Shown here: one piece after another, positions 1-11,350 of the stretch
How positions within the stretch are numbered: position 1 is the first letter of the stretch
How the letters are laid out: each line of letters starts with the position of its first letter
DNA from: Anseranas semipalmata
Lineage: Eukaryota > Chordata > Aves > Anseriformes > Anseranatidae
Assembly (NCBI GenBank): GCA_013399115.1
Contig: VXAA01005665.1
Location: 1,345,180 to 1,409,179, forward strand
DNA: 64,000 nt
Direction: 5' to 3'
The notes under the pieces: generated by a model
Told to the model about the DNA's origin: nothing
The model's input: the letters and a program-made list of their open reading frames with translations, nothing else
Database searches by the model: none
Program-made: the position numbers and the translations under genes

Positions 1-17
1 CACTGTTTGCCCCTTTT

Positions 18-19
<2 letters not shown>

Positions 20-51
<32 letters not shown>
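20..51. repeat. T homopolymer, 32 nt
   Basis: Uninterrupted T run near the window edge. CR1 elements end in an octamer repeat rather than poly-A, so this is not a CR1 tail. It is most simply a mononucleotide microsatellite. Confidence 0.9.
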
Positions 52-52
<1 letters not shown>

Positions 53-3000
53 GCAGGGAGGGTGGAGGGGCAGATCACTAAGATGATTCTGCCTGGACAA
101 AGACGACATCTTTTGAATTACCTTTGCTTCCCTGCCTCTATAAATGTATGGAAAGACCTGGTAGAGAATGACATGTTCTGTTAGCTTTGCAATTACGAGA
201 CAAAACTAAAATGTTTTGCTAATTCCTTTAGATTTGTGGATGACTTTTACTGTTTATATGTGGGTAAGTGCTAGTGCGGATGTTGCATTGGCTAAGTTGA
301 AAGATTGCTTTTCTGATAGCTCTGTATTCTTATCTTCCTGAGGAAGTATAAAAACAACTGTGAGCTAGGTTCACTATTTACCATCTTTCCCCAAATCCTC
401 TCTCGAGGTGTTACAGCAGAATGTCGTTCTTGCTAGAGGTGTATATGCTGTAGAAACATTCAGAAGCAGACCTGGAAGGAGAGCATGCAAGTTGTTGTCA
501 TAGTTAGGCTAGCAGAATAAGTTAAATAGTGTCTCGATGAAGGTTTAGGTAAAAGATTAACTAGCCAGAAATTTAATCTGTGGGGACTGTCATAATGCTT
601 GTGCTGTGTGCTACTGGCTGGGTGCTTGGGCAACCCTTGAGGCTTGCAACCAGAGGAGAAAATTCCTCAAATCAAGCCAAAGCATACTGGCCTTCATTTC
701 CACACATCTGCGTCTGCCTCATAGGTGTTTAGAAAAGCAAAGAGCTGGCAAAAAAAAAAAGGTGCAAAAGACAAAGCCAGAATGAACAGCCATTTAGATC
801 ATTTGCAATGTTCCATATTTGAGTTATAACTTCTGGTCTCACTTTTCTGTGTTACTGTATATGATGTTCACAGGGTCTTCAAAGTATATCAGTAAACCTT
901 CTTGTTTAGAGAAACTCAGTCCTCTTGGCTTTGAATGAAGTAGGCTAACATTTCATTTTGAATTGTCATATTCCTAGCCAAAAGAAAACATCAGACCCTA
1001 CTATTTCTGCAGTGTGTAGGTGTTCCAGATGAGGCTCTACTAGTCTTTCATTTTTTCTGTCAGTGTTAATGTGGTTGGAATACTCTTTCCCAGCATAGAA
1101 AAGTGAATGAAAATTTAGGCGCATATTTTCACTGATTAAGAACAGGAGATCTTGGATGTTAAATGTACCGATGTTTTCAGTTTTGCCTTGCAAGATGACA
1201 ACTGTCATGTTTGCTCTACAAGCTGATTTTGAATGATAAACCTTCATGCTTTTATTACTTGTAGGTTAAATGTTAATGTACTCTATGTGACTGTACCTTG
1301 AAGTCATTTATAAGCTGAACACAAGATCCAAGCCTGTTTGGTTAATATGCATCACTCTGCCCACATCTAAAGACTTATCAAGAATTATGTCAACTATTTT
1401 GATTTTAAGGTTTAAGCTAAGCCTCTAGTACATGATTTAATGCAATTTCACATTTTCCTTTGTATTAAAAGTAGCAGAAAAGAGGGAAATCTTGATGGAC
1501 CTGAGACATGACAAACAATATCAATTTTTCAGGAACCATTATCACTTCTCATGTCATTGCAAACAAGGAATCTTTAATCCAAGGATGAAAGTCATGGAAT
1601 ACTCTTATCTGTCATCTCAATATAATTTTTCATATTTTAAAAGTATCATGCAGCATTAGCAAACTATTGTACTGCATAACAAAAATATTGTGGAGAAAGT
1701 CATTGCTACACACATTAACAGGCTGTAAAGACTTCTTACTTTGATTCTACTTAATGTTTCTAATTTCAGTTGTGTGATGACTTGTAGAATCTCTCTCCCC
1801 ACCCCCCTAAGAGTGTGGTTCATGCAAAAAATTTCATCCAGGGGAAAAAAAAAAGACAGAATTCTGAATCACAGATTGAACAAATAAGGAGAAGAGGCGA
1901 AGAGATGTCTTACTACTGTTTCATTTTGCTTTCACTTTATTGTGCAAATAAGCATAACAAAATTGCTTACGACTTCCAAAATTAGGCAAAGATGCATGCC
2001 CACTCAATATTCTCTTCAGTTACTTCTGGCATCTCAATAACAACCTCAAACCTCTTGCTGGTTAAAATGTATAGGGCTTCATATTAAATAGTAGCCTGAT
2101 GCAAGAAATCAAAGAACATATCTGTCTCAGTTCAAGAAAGTATCAATGGCATCGATCTAAATCTTCAGCAGAGAAGAGCTATGTTTTAGGAATAGCCTAA
2201 AATACTGTATGACTAAGAAGGTCCAGGAATCACTGTGAACTAGATAGTTCTCTGAATCATTTTTCATCCTTCTTGCTTGGAGAGGGGAAGACTTTACTGC
2301 TATAATATTGTAGTAAATTGCGGACCTTTCTTCAGCTCCTGTTGGCTCAGCTACTTTCATCAGTGATTTGGAGAGTGGAAGCAAAAGGTACAGCTGACAA
2401 GTATTCTCTTCTCTTCTTGGACATGCTAATAAGCCAGGTAGCTTAAGAACTTTCCCTTGTGTGACTGTACAACCTGAGATAGAACCAAGTCTGACTAAAA
2501 GAAGAAAATATTTACTGTTATATTCTTTATTTAAAAAAAAAAAAAAGGCAGATTTGAGAAATTCTCAGAGGATTTCTTTCTATTGATTTTGTTTTCCCCA
2601 ATTAGAAAGGCCTCTTCTGCAACTATATGCAACAGCTTAGCCTGTAGGAAGAGAATTATAAAGATGTCGATCATACTACTTTCAACGTCTTCAAGTCACT
2701 GCTTCAACCACATGAATTCTTATGCATTACATGATTGTGGCTGGATAGCTAGTGTTAGTGTTGTCTGACCTTAGTGCTGATAACATTTGCTATCACACAA
2801 ACCACTATGTATCAGTGGATTTTGGTAGAAATGCTTGTAGATATTAAGTAAGATGCATCATACACAATCAGTAGGTAAAAAGAGCCCTGGACCACTAGCG
2901 TACTCCACAAGACTTCTTTGCTATCCTCTTTAAGAAAGCCATGTTTTAGCCCTACCTACTTATTTATTTGTGTTTTGGCCTTCAGTTTGTTCCTATTCAA

Positions 3001-3118
3001 TCTCCCAAATGTTGTATTTTTCTCCTAGAATAACTATTTTTTTTTTTTTTTTAAGAAAAGGAAAAGAGTGGGGGTGGGGAAAGGCTTTCAGCTCTCCCAA
3101 ACATGTTCGTGTTCTGTT

Positions 3119-3330
3119 GGTGTTGGTAACCCCTTTCTTATTTTCTTCTCCCAGATCTCACCCTTTGCCTTCAAGAGCTTTATTCTCATCCATGTTTCCC
3201 TTATTTTCACTCAGTCCATCCTTTTTCCTCTCTATCTTGAAAGTCCCCCTGCTCTCTTTCCACTTACTGTCCTTCCCCTACCCTCACTCTCCTCTTTCCC
3301 TCAGGATTTCCCCTTTTGCCCCTTGCAGAT
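3119..3330. repeat. Pyrimidine-rich low-complexity tract
   Basis: The plus strand is strongly enriched in C and T here. This makes two long overlapping open frames rich in S, P, L and F, in different frames of the same strand. The composition explains their length, and neither has a recognisable domain. Confidence 0.7.
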
Positions 3331-5486
3331 TTGCTGCCCCTGTTTCCACATGGATGATGACCTACTGTGGGTGTTTGTGGGGAGCAGATCCTGCACCTGG
3401 TGCACAAGCAGGCAGAGGGGGAGCAGAGAGGAAGCAAAGGCCGGCTGGCAAAGGGCTTTCTCTGCAGCTGCCTCCAAGCTCCTCAGTGTAGCAGCCCCTC
3501 TGTAGCTCAGGTGGGAAGAAAGACTGGCTCAGTTCATCCCACAGACTCTATTTCCCTGCTGTATCCGTTCTCTTCCCTTCACAGCAAGCAGGAGATGGGA
3601 GTAGGCATTCTTGCCCTTGAAGCAGAAGAGGGTATGTGGGCAGAAGAAAGAGCATTGTTACTCAACCTGACTCCCCCCTGTAATGTTTAGCTCTTAATAC
3701 TTTTTTTTTTCCCATAATAACTAGCATGCAATTCTTGGGGAGGGAGAGAAGAACCATGAATTCATTATTTTTAAGTTCCCTGGGGCAGGGTTTGTCTTCT
3801 ATTGTTCCTGTATAGCATTGTGAATATGTGATGCAATGTGGGGAATAACTTCTCAAATAAACACAAAAATTATTTTTCTTTGTTAGATTCTTGGCTGAGA
3901 ACTGGCTGGCTGAGGAGAATGAGCCACTCTTTCACTTATAAGTGTATGCCTCCAGCTGCACAGGAAAGCAACCTGTGCTGTACTAATCTGTGGAAAGATA
4001 AAGGGCTTCACTCTTCAAGAGCTTTTATGATTACTTAAGAGTTTCAGAATCTGAAAGAAAAACAAAAGATTAAATAAACTCAAAGGGAATGGAAACAGAA
4101 GGAAAATAGGTGTTATGTTTTCCTAGTTGCCAGACTTTACAGTATGTAGGTAGTATAGATAGCTGTATCGCAGGATTTTGTTCCCTGCTGCCCTTTGCCC
4201 CTGAAAAAGTAGAGAATTACTCTACTAAATGTAATGTGAAAGTTAAACTAAATGCTGATTCTAATTAGCCATTGAGAGAGTTTTGCTGTTGAGCTTTGTA
4301 GTACCAGAATGTCCCCCTGTGTGCTTCAGCCCAGGACTAGACCTTCCAGAGCCCTCCGGAGGAACCAGAGGGAATGGAGGCTTTCTAGATTCAGAGGAAA
4401 ACAGAAAAGATAACAGGACTATGTTGTATATTGGGAACCATACCTAAGGGAAGTGCCCAACACAGAGTGGAGGTAGAAGAGTGGTACCCAGATGTTCCCA
4501 ACTCCAACACCTTGGGATTTTCCTTGCTGGCCAGCTAGGATCAGGAATAATTAGCCTCTGCCAGGCAGCATTTTTCAGCATCACCACAGAGCTGGGCAAG
4601 ATGGACTCTGAGTTCTAACAAAAGACAGGATATCCTTGGCAGTGTTTTGCTATCAGAATGCTGAGTAGAGATGTGAAGGGTAGAGGGTCAGGTTGTCTCA
4701 CGTGGGACCACAAGCCCCAGAACTGACATAACATGCCTTTCCCTGGTGGAGCTGGGACCCTGTGTCCCTGCAGAAGTGGTACCTCTGGATCTGCTGTGTC
4801 TGCAGGGACTTGGTGGACACCAAAGCTACTGCTGAATTTTAAGTAGGGTTACATCACACTGGAAAGCTGTGAAACAAAGCGTGATTTGCTGTAGCATATA
4901 CAGCACTACTTCAAACACTCTGCACAGGGAAAGAGAGAAGAGCAGAGTGAAGTGCTGTATCTGCTAAAAGCCAGGTTGCTGTAGAAATGTGTGCCCTGTA
5001 GTTGTTTCAGACTGCACTCCAATAAATCAAATCTAGCTTTTTTTTTTTTTTTTAAGAGTTGAAATTTCCTTTGGGAAGGACCAGGTTTTTACATCTGTTT
5101 TAAAACAGCGTGTGATCCTTTGGGGAAAGGAGGAGGATAAGTCAGGGCATCATACAAAATTCAGGCCTGAGGCCAAGTGATGACACTGGGTGAATCCTAG
5201 ATTCCTTAAAAGGATAAATGGATAAGAATGCTTGGTCCCAAATTACATGCCTAAATGTATGGTCCCACCTCAGTGAAAATGGATGTAACCAGCTGAGTGA
5301 AACCTGCCAGACTGTTTCTTCTTATTGGCTGAATAATATATTAAAACAGAAGAACCACAGAGATAGCATCCATAATTTTTATTTCTGTGAGGAAAGACCT
5401 GACAAAAATACAAAGAGAAACAAGATGAAGGAAAATAGTCTGTCTTCCATAAAAGGGGCATCTCCTTTGCATCTTCCCACCACCTT

Positions 5487-5502
5487 AAAAAAAAAAAAAA
5501 AN

Positions 5503-5531
<29 letters not shown>
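5487..5531. repeat. A homopolymer, 45 nt, with one N
   Basis: A run interrupted by a single N at 5502. No gene-like sequence or flanking duplication was found that would make it the tail of a processed retrocopy. It is probably a microsatellite that sequenced poorly. Confidence 0.85.
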
Positions 5532-5534
<3 letters not shown>

Positions 5535-6008
5535 ATCACCAAAGTTTTTCAAGAACCATATGGAGCAAACTCCATCTGCAGTCTTGCGAATTGTCTTTGT
5601 TCCGAGAGTTTCCATGTTGGAGTTTTATGAAATTGTCCTAGGAAAGGTTTGCCCTTCTATGAATTTATCATAGAATACTGTTGAACCCTGGGAAGAAATG
5701 CTTTCATATGCACCCCGTTGCCTTTCATTTTAAGTTCTTCCTTTGTGTCTTATGGACATGGGTCACAACAGTAGTTGAAAGCAGAGGTGCTGCAGTTTGA
5801 ATATTTCCTGCTAGCACTTCTGAAGGCCACTGGCTTCTGAAGAGAGAGCACAAAGCTCTGAATTAAATCTTCTCACTGTTAGCTCTTGACATGACAACAA
5901 CTGGTAAAGAGAGACAGAGAGGGAGAAAATAACATTTACATTTTCTCACTAATTTAATGAGAAATGAAGAGATGAGACAGAGGGGTTGGTTAATTTTCCA
6001 TTCCATTC

Positions 6009-6026
6009 AGCATTGACTTCAATGCT
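6009..6026. repeat. Short palindrome AGCATTGA-CT-TCAATGCT
   Basis: Perfect 8-bp arms around a 2-nt centre. The core ATTGANNTCAAT recurs at 23490-23505 and resembles the centre of an old, widely dispersed palindromic repeat known from amniote genomes. The arms do not clearly extend further here, so membership in that family is an inference. Confidence 0.35.
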
Positions 6027-9000
6027 TTTACAAGGACAGGCTGGGAAAGGCAGGGAGATGTACAGTATAATAAATCTGGAGCCGCTTGGGTGGCTGAGAG
6101 AGGATGCTGCTGTGCTGAGTTCTGGGAGCGTAATCCCATAATTCAATGGTTCCAGCCTAGCGAGTGCCACGCTTCTTTCCACTGAGCTCATTTACGATCC
6201 CAAGCAGTTTCTTGCTGTCAGTTCCTATTTGCATCTTCTCCTTCCCTGTTTTTTTTCCTTGCTCTGAAATCTTCCTTGTCACATTTCATCTTAATTCTGA
6301 TTTCTCGTCATCTTTCCTTGAGCTGTTTCAACTTACATTTTTTCTGCTATTGCCCACCATTTCCGTCATTGGGAGGTTAATGAAGCAAACCACCTCTAAC
6401 CAGCATAGTCCCCAGCTCAAAGGTTCTCTCGTTTGCTCTTTCTCAGAGCAAGTACAGGTTCTTTATACATTTGCTGTCTTTGATATGCCTAATTCTTGCA
6501 GATAAACCAGAGCCTCTGCTGGAAGAGCCTGACTGACGGACTCTTTATAGGGTGGTGAGAGTCAATAGAGCACCACAGCCAGCATATGCTTTATACCAAA
6601 GATGTATATAGACTGTTTCAGTTGCAGTCTGATGTTTCTTGCTCTCCCTTTTCTGTTTAATACTTTTACATTCTTATAGTAGCCAGATTAATCTTCATCT
6701 TCTTCTTCTTGCCTACAGAGTTTCATGAGGTGAGAAACTCGTCTCAAATTGATTTTAATCTGAGTACCTCTGGGTTACTGTTTGGCTACATCTTTTATAT
6801 AAGTAATAAATAGCCGATATTTTTCCTGAGCCTCTAACTTGAACAGGTGTGTGCAATTGCTGTCTTCCCTAATTTCCCGCTAGTTTAACACTGTTCCTCT
6901 TGAGCAAATTCCATTCCCATCAAAGCATTAGTCATGCGTAATCTTATAGCCATGAAACTTTCCTGTTGTTTGGCCAGTGACCCAACCATCTAATTCTCCT
7001 TGGCAATCCTGTCACTCGCTTTCAGCAAGCATATCCTTTCAGCAAATATATTCTTCTGTCAGCATTTGCCAGTGTTGTTACACCACATCTCACTAATTTC
7101 ACAGATTTTCACGTCTTCTCATCCCAGTCCAGTTGTCAGTGCCTTTGTCCTGATGATTTTTTTTTCATGTCTTTGCACTCCAGCAGCCTTCGTGTGCTCT
7201 AAGATGTCATGAGGTACAGTAACATCAAAAAAAGTTTTCTTTCTGATAGAGACATCCTTGGTGCAGTGCCACTGTGGGATTTGAGGGGTAGAAGGCACAG
7301 TCTGTAGATCACAATGGTTCCTTTGCCCTAGGTGTACCACCTGAAGACGTGCTCAGTTTTTTTGCTAGTTAACAGCTAGGATCAGGAACTCTTCTTAATG
7401 TAGGACTGCATCATTTTCAGGACCTTTCCCCAAATACTTGTCTTTAAATGACAGGCAGTGTAAGGAGTTTTTCAATAGTCAGCACCATCCTGGAGTCATT
7501 CTATATGGCTCAAGATGGGTACTATACTTGCCTGTTTGACATTGCTAGATTTAACAAATTTGCAGATTCATCTACTACATCTGTATCTGTGAATATGAAC
7601 AAGGTATTCTCTTTCCTTTTCAGCAGTTCCACACATGCTCCAGCTTTAAACCAAATCTTTTATGTAGCTGAGAGTTTCATCATATCACACTTCTTTTGGG
7701 CTGAACAAAATATTTTGTTACAATGAAATGGAATCTTTTTGTTCTTGTTGATGTTCAAGTGTTTTGGAAGATTTTTACAATCATGTAGTTGAAAGGAAAC
7801 TGCATTTACAAGTTGGTTATTTTTTTTATTTTTTTTTGAGGGAGTTGGAAGATGTTTCATGCTGATGTTACTGGTTATATATTCTCTTCACCTTCTAAGA
7901 CAGCATTGCATGTGACAAAATTTGTCCAGAACGTTTAAATTCAGGAATTCTGTAAAAATATATGTATAGAGTATCTGCTCTTATATGAAAGATATTCATT
8001 CTTTTGCAGACAGCTAACCCTGTTCTTCTTAGAACTCTTTAGATTTTCTTTTTTACATAAGAAATATTTGGGATCAGATAAAATCCCCCGAGATGTTTAC
8101 CAATTTGTATTGAGACAACCGGGGGGGAGGGAGAAAATGACACAGACCAGCATGCTAGTAATAAAAAAACAATATTAATATTCAGAAGCCACGAATGCAA
8201 AATTTAAAACCAATTAAATTCTAAATGTGAATTAAAATGTTAAAATATTAATAAATAGTGTGTCTACATACTGGAGGAATGCAAATATGATAGTAGGGGA
8301 AAGCGATGTTTGTTTTTTTCGAAGTCTTGCTCTGAACTTTTTGAAATAAAATTCAAAGGAAGGCTTCTAGCCTTGTAAGCAGATCATGTTGTAAGAAGCA
8401 ATAGAGATTTTTGGTTTTGTTTACTTGTCAAATCGGCTGTTCCAAAGCTGTTGGGTTCTTTTAACTGCTACCCAGCCCATATGCAGTGCTCAGGCTGCTG
8501 GTGATCACAGCAGGCCTTGGGAGGAGAGGTGGGTATGTGCTGGCAGGGGCTGAGCTGAGCCATGGGTCAGTGTCACCTGGGAACCAGCAGTGGTGACAGC
8601 TATTCTGGCACTGTCTGCTTCTTGTCTTTCTTTCCTGCAAGAACAAGGCTGGGAAACTTGGTGCAATAAGATGGCTTTGCTGTTTCACAGACGCTTCCAG
8701 TTTTCTTTTGAGTCAAGGAGGAACACTTGCTGATTCAGAAGATTTGCAGATGTTTGAGAGATTTTGATATTCTGTCATCCAGTCTGTTTCCCCACTCTCT
8801 TGCTTTGAATGAATGACTTTTTTTTTTCTTTTTAAAAAAGGCGGTTATTGTTTCAACCTAAATGATAGGAAAGAGCAAAATATGCTCCCACTTAGACAAT
8901 GCTTCTGTGACTACATGAAATAATTAGGACTGTAGGGAGATTACCACAGGATGGAACCCAAGATAATTTAAATAAATAACAAGAAAAATAATAAAAGTTG

Positions 9001-9384
9001 TTGATTATATACTACTCCCTGCAACAGAGAACAGACATGTGGTTACAGGAGGTGAATGGATCAATGCCTTACCTTTGTAAGGAGCAGAAAGCATTCTGAG
9101 GTTGATGAGGTCGGTGTATGAAATATACTGTTTTCATTTTTTTCATTTTTATGAAGTTCTTTTTACCTAGAAAATGTCACTCTAGAAATGGAAACTCTTA
9201 TCGTGAATAGACCATAGACCTTAGTTTTGCTTCCTACAAATACTGTCTTAGTCACATCTGTCAATCATACTAAAGTAGAAACCAAAAAATATAACTTCAA
9301 AAATATTTCCACCGCATTCTTTCAGGATAGTAAAAGGAAATATAGTAACTTACTAAATATCTTGAGTGGGCAGGGAACTGACTT

Positions 9385-11350
9385 CAAATCATAGATTATA
9401 GGGTTAAAAGGGATTTTAGGGTGCCTTGAGGGAAGATAAAGAAGAAAATGACAAGACAAACTTTGTCTGCATTTCCTGAAAAATGCTTATCTTGCCTGTT
9501 CTTAAAAACTTTTGGTGATGGAAAGTGGATTTCCCTGGCTGCAGTTATAGTCTATTATTTCTGGTTCTTTTCTTCATGGACATGGAGGATAAATTATTCC
9601 TCCTTTCTCTGCAAAAACTTTTAATATACTTGAAGACTTTCACAGTTAGCAAAACCAATTTGTTCAGCCTTTCCTTGTATGTTGTGTATTTTAGACCTCT
9701 GATCCTTAGGAGCCTCTGCAAGCAACACACATGTTTCTGGTGGGCAGTCCCCAAGGCTGAACCCATTACTACAGCAAAATAGATGAGTGCTATGAAATAC
9801 AGAAACAGTACAGTTTATGCTGCTATCTATAATCCAGCTTTGATGGCCACTTTTTGCCAGAGAATGACACTGTTGATTCATGTTCTTTCTGTGATCCCCT
9901 GTAATATCACATTTTTCTGCAGAGAAGCTTTTTAGTAGTTTATTCTCCCTGGAACACAGGGTGGAGACCCTGTATTTGTGCAACCATCATTTTTCCTAAC
10001 TGCAGCTGACCATGTGGAATGACATTCTGAAAAAGAAAACAACAAAAATATCTCCAGTATGCAAGATGATTAAGACAATTTTAAATGGTGGTCTCTTGTA
10101 TTATGCTTTCTGCCTCTTCCATATATATAGTATTTTACAGACACCTGTTCTTTTTCATCACTCAAAAACTAATGGAAGTATTAGTAACTGATAAGTACTG
10201 TGAAGACAGTCCAGTAAACGTTATATGTATTGATCTAGACTTTGTTTCCCTTAAACTGATGCCTCTGACTTCCTCAAAAGCAGCACAAGGGTGTAGCGTG
10301 TGATATTTGCTAGTGTCCCTCTAACAGGAGGGTTAAGGTTGGAAGGCCTATTATCTCACTATGAAAATATATTGTATAGTCTTGATATAACCAGTTCTTC
10401 ACAATTACTCATTTCCTTGTTTTATTGATAGTTCTGAAAAGTTGATTGTGCTGCTGGTTTTTAGGGACTAGGTTAAGGTGACTGATGTATAATTTCTAAT
10501 GTTTCCTTTTCTTGTCCCAATAATACATGCTATATTTGATCTTTTCCAGTTTTCTGGAGTTGTACCAATTTTCCAGACATTCTCTAACCCAGTCATTAAT
10601 GTGACGGAACTTTCAAATGTTTTAAGATCCCCAAAATGAAGTTTATCAGGCTCATGCAGTCTGTAAACAAATCATAAGTTTTTTCTGAGTTGTTCCTTCC
10701 CTAATCTAGCTTTTTTTTTTTCTGCTGACCTCAGTTGTTCATAATTTTTCTAGTGAAGACTGAAGCCAAAGAAGGTATGTAATACCTCAGCTTTCTGGGC
10801 ATCTTCAGTCACTAGCTTTTCCTCTGTGAAGAAGAGGTCACTTTTTTTTAGCCTTAGTCGTGTTAGTGTACTTCTAGGATGAATTCTTGTTACTGTTTAC
10901 GTTCTTTGCTAGTGAACTGTTTCATATTGCCTGTATATACTAATGGTATCCTTATTCCAATCCTTAGTAATAGAGTGTGGCTGCCTATAAAATGAGGTCA
11001 ATGAAGAGCTTGTGATTTAGCCAGCAGGGGGCTAATGAAATTTTCTGTCCCTTGTTTACACTGGGTTAGTTTGCTTTTGTGCCTTTGTTATAGTTTCTTT
11101 AAGGAGCTGTTAACTCTCCAGAACTTCTTTAGGTTTATCTCCTCCCTATATGGCCTACCAGTTCTCTGAATATATTAGCCTCCTTCATGAAATTCATTTA
11201 TTTTATTTTTTACTTCTCAATCCCTCCTTTTCTAAGAATAGATAATCCTGACAGTTTAATTGTCTGTCCCAAATTACACCGTATTTACCAGTTTTTTCCC
11301 TTCCTGGAAAGAGTTGTATTTAAAACAATCAACAGTTTAGGTGTCTCTAT
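9385..11350 (-). mobile_element. Ancient CR1/L3-like LINE, about 2 kb, heavily decayed
   Basis: Read on the minus strand, the block follows the order of an L3/CR1-type LINE from the EN-RT linker to the 3' end. Near 9386-9420 there is a worn version of the CR1 3' end. At about 9560-9660 a GGACATGGAG... ACTTGAAGACT stretch matches the region behind the C-terminal ORF2 and 3' part. At about 9850-10030 and 10400-10560 further blocks fall in the order expected of the reverse-transcriptase region. At about 10757-10790 the reverse complement recalls the conserved NAFFASVFT segment between endonuclease and RT. Sequence up to about 11350 still resembles the upstream linker. No frame is open for long and indels are frequent, so the copy is long dead. 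All matches are to remembered family patterns, so the boundaries (especially the 5' one) and the subfamily are uncertain. Confidence 0.6.

Larger units (their letters stand above)
1..9384. other. Unassigned AT-rich DNA, no gene recognised
   Basis: No frame here looks like a real gene. The longest open frames lie in a pyrimidine-rich low-complexity tract (near 3.0-3.5 kb) or run through a poly-A tract (5.2-5.7 kb). Homopolymer runs occur at 20-51, about 2531-2546, 3042-3056, 5040-5054 and 5487-5531. A stretch at about 4.29-4.83 kb is richer in GC than its surroundings but matches nothing I know. No LINE tail or LTR boundary was seen. Regulatory or non-coding RNA content cannot be judged by eye. 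Confidence 0.6.

Noticed and set aside
2970..3505. Two long overlapping plus-strand open frames (173 and 145 codons)
   Set aside because: They share one pyrimidine-rich low-complexity tract in different frames, are dominated by S, P, L and F, and show no domain.
5487..5531. Poly-A as the tail of a processed pseudogene
   Set aside because: The sequence before it resembles no known coding gene, and no target-site duplication was found.
5218..5673. 151-codon open frame on the plus strand
   Set aside because: It reads through a 45-nt A run with an N (a poly-Lys stretch). The parts on either side match no family, and minus-strand frames overlap it.
10332..10350. A GGTTGGAAGG-like phrase suggesting an extra CR1 tail
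   Set aside because: It lies inside the ancient LINE, lacks the other 3' UTR blocks and octamers, and is likely chance.
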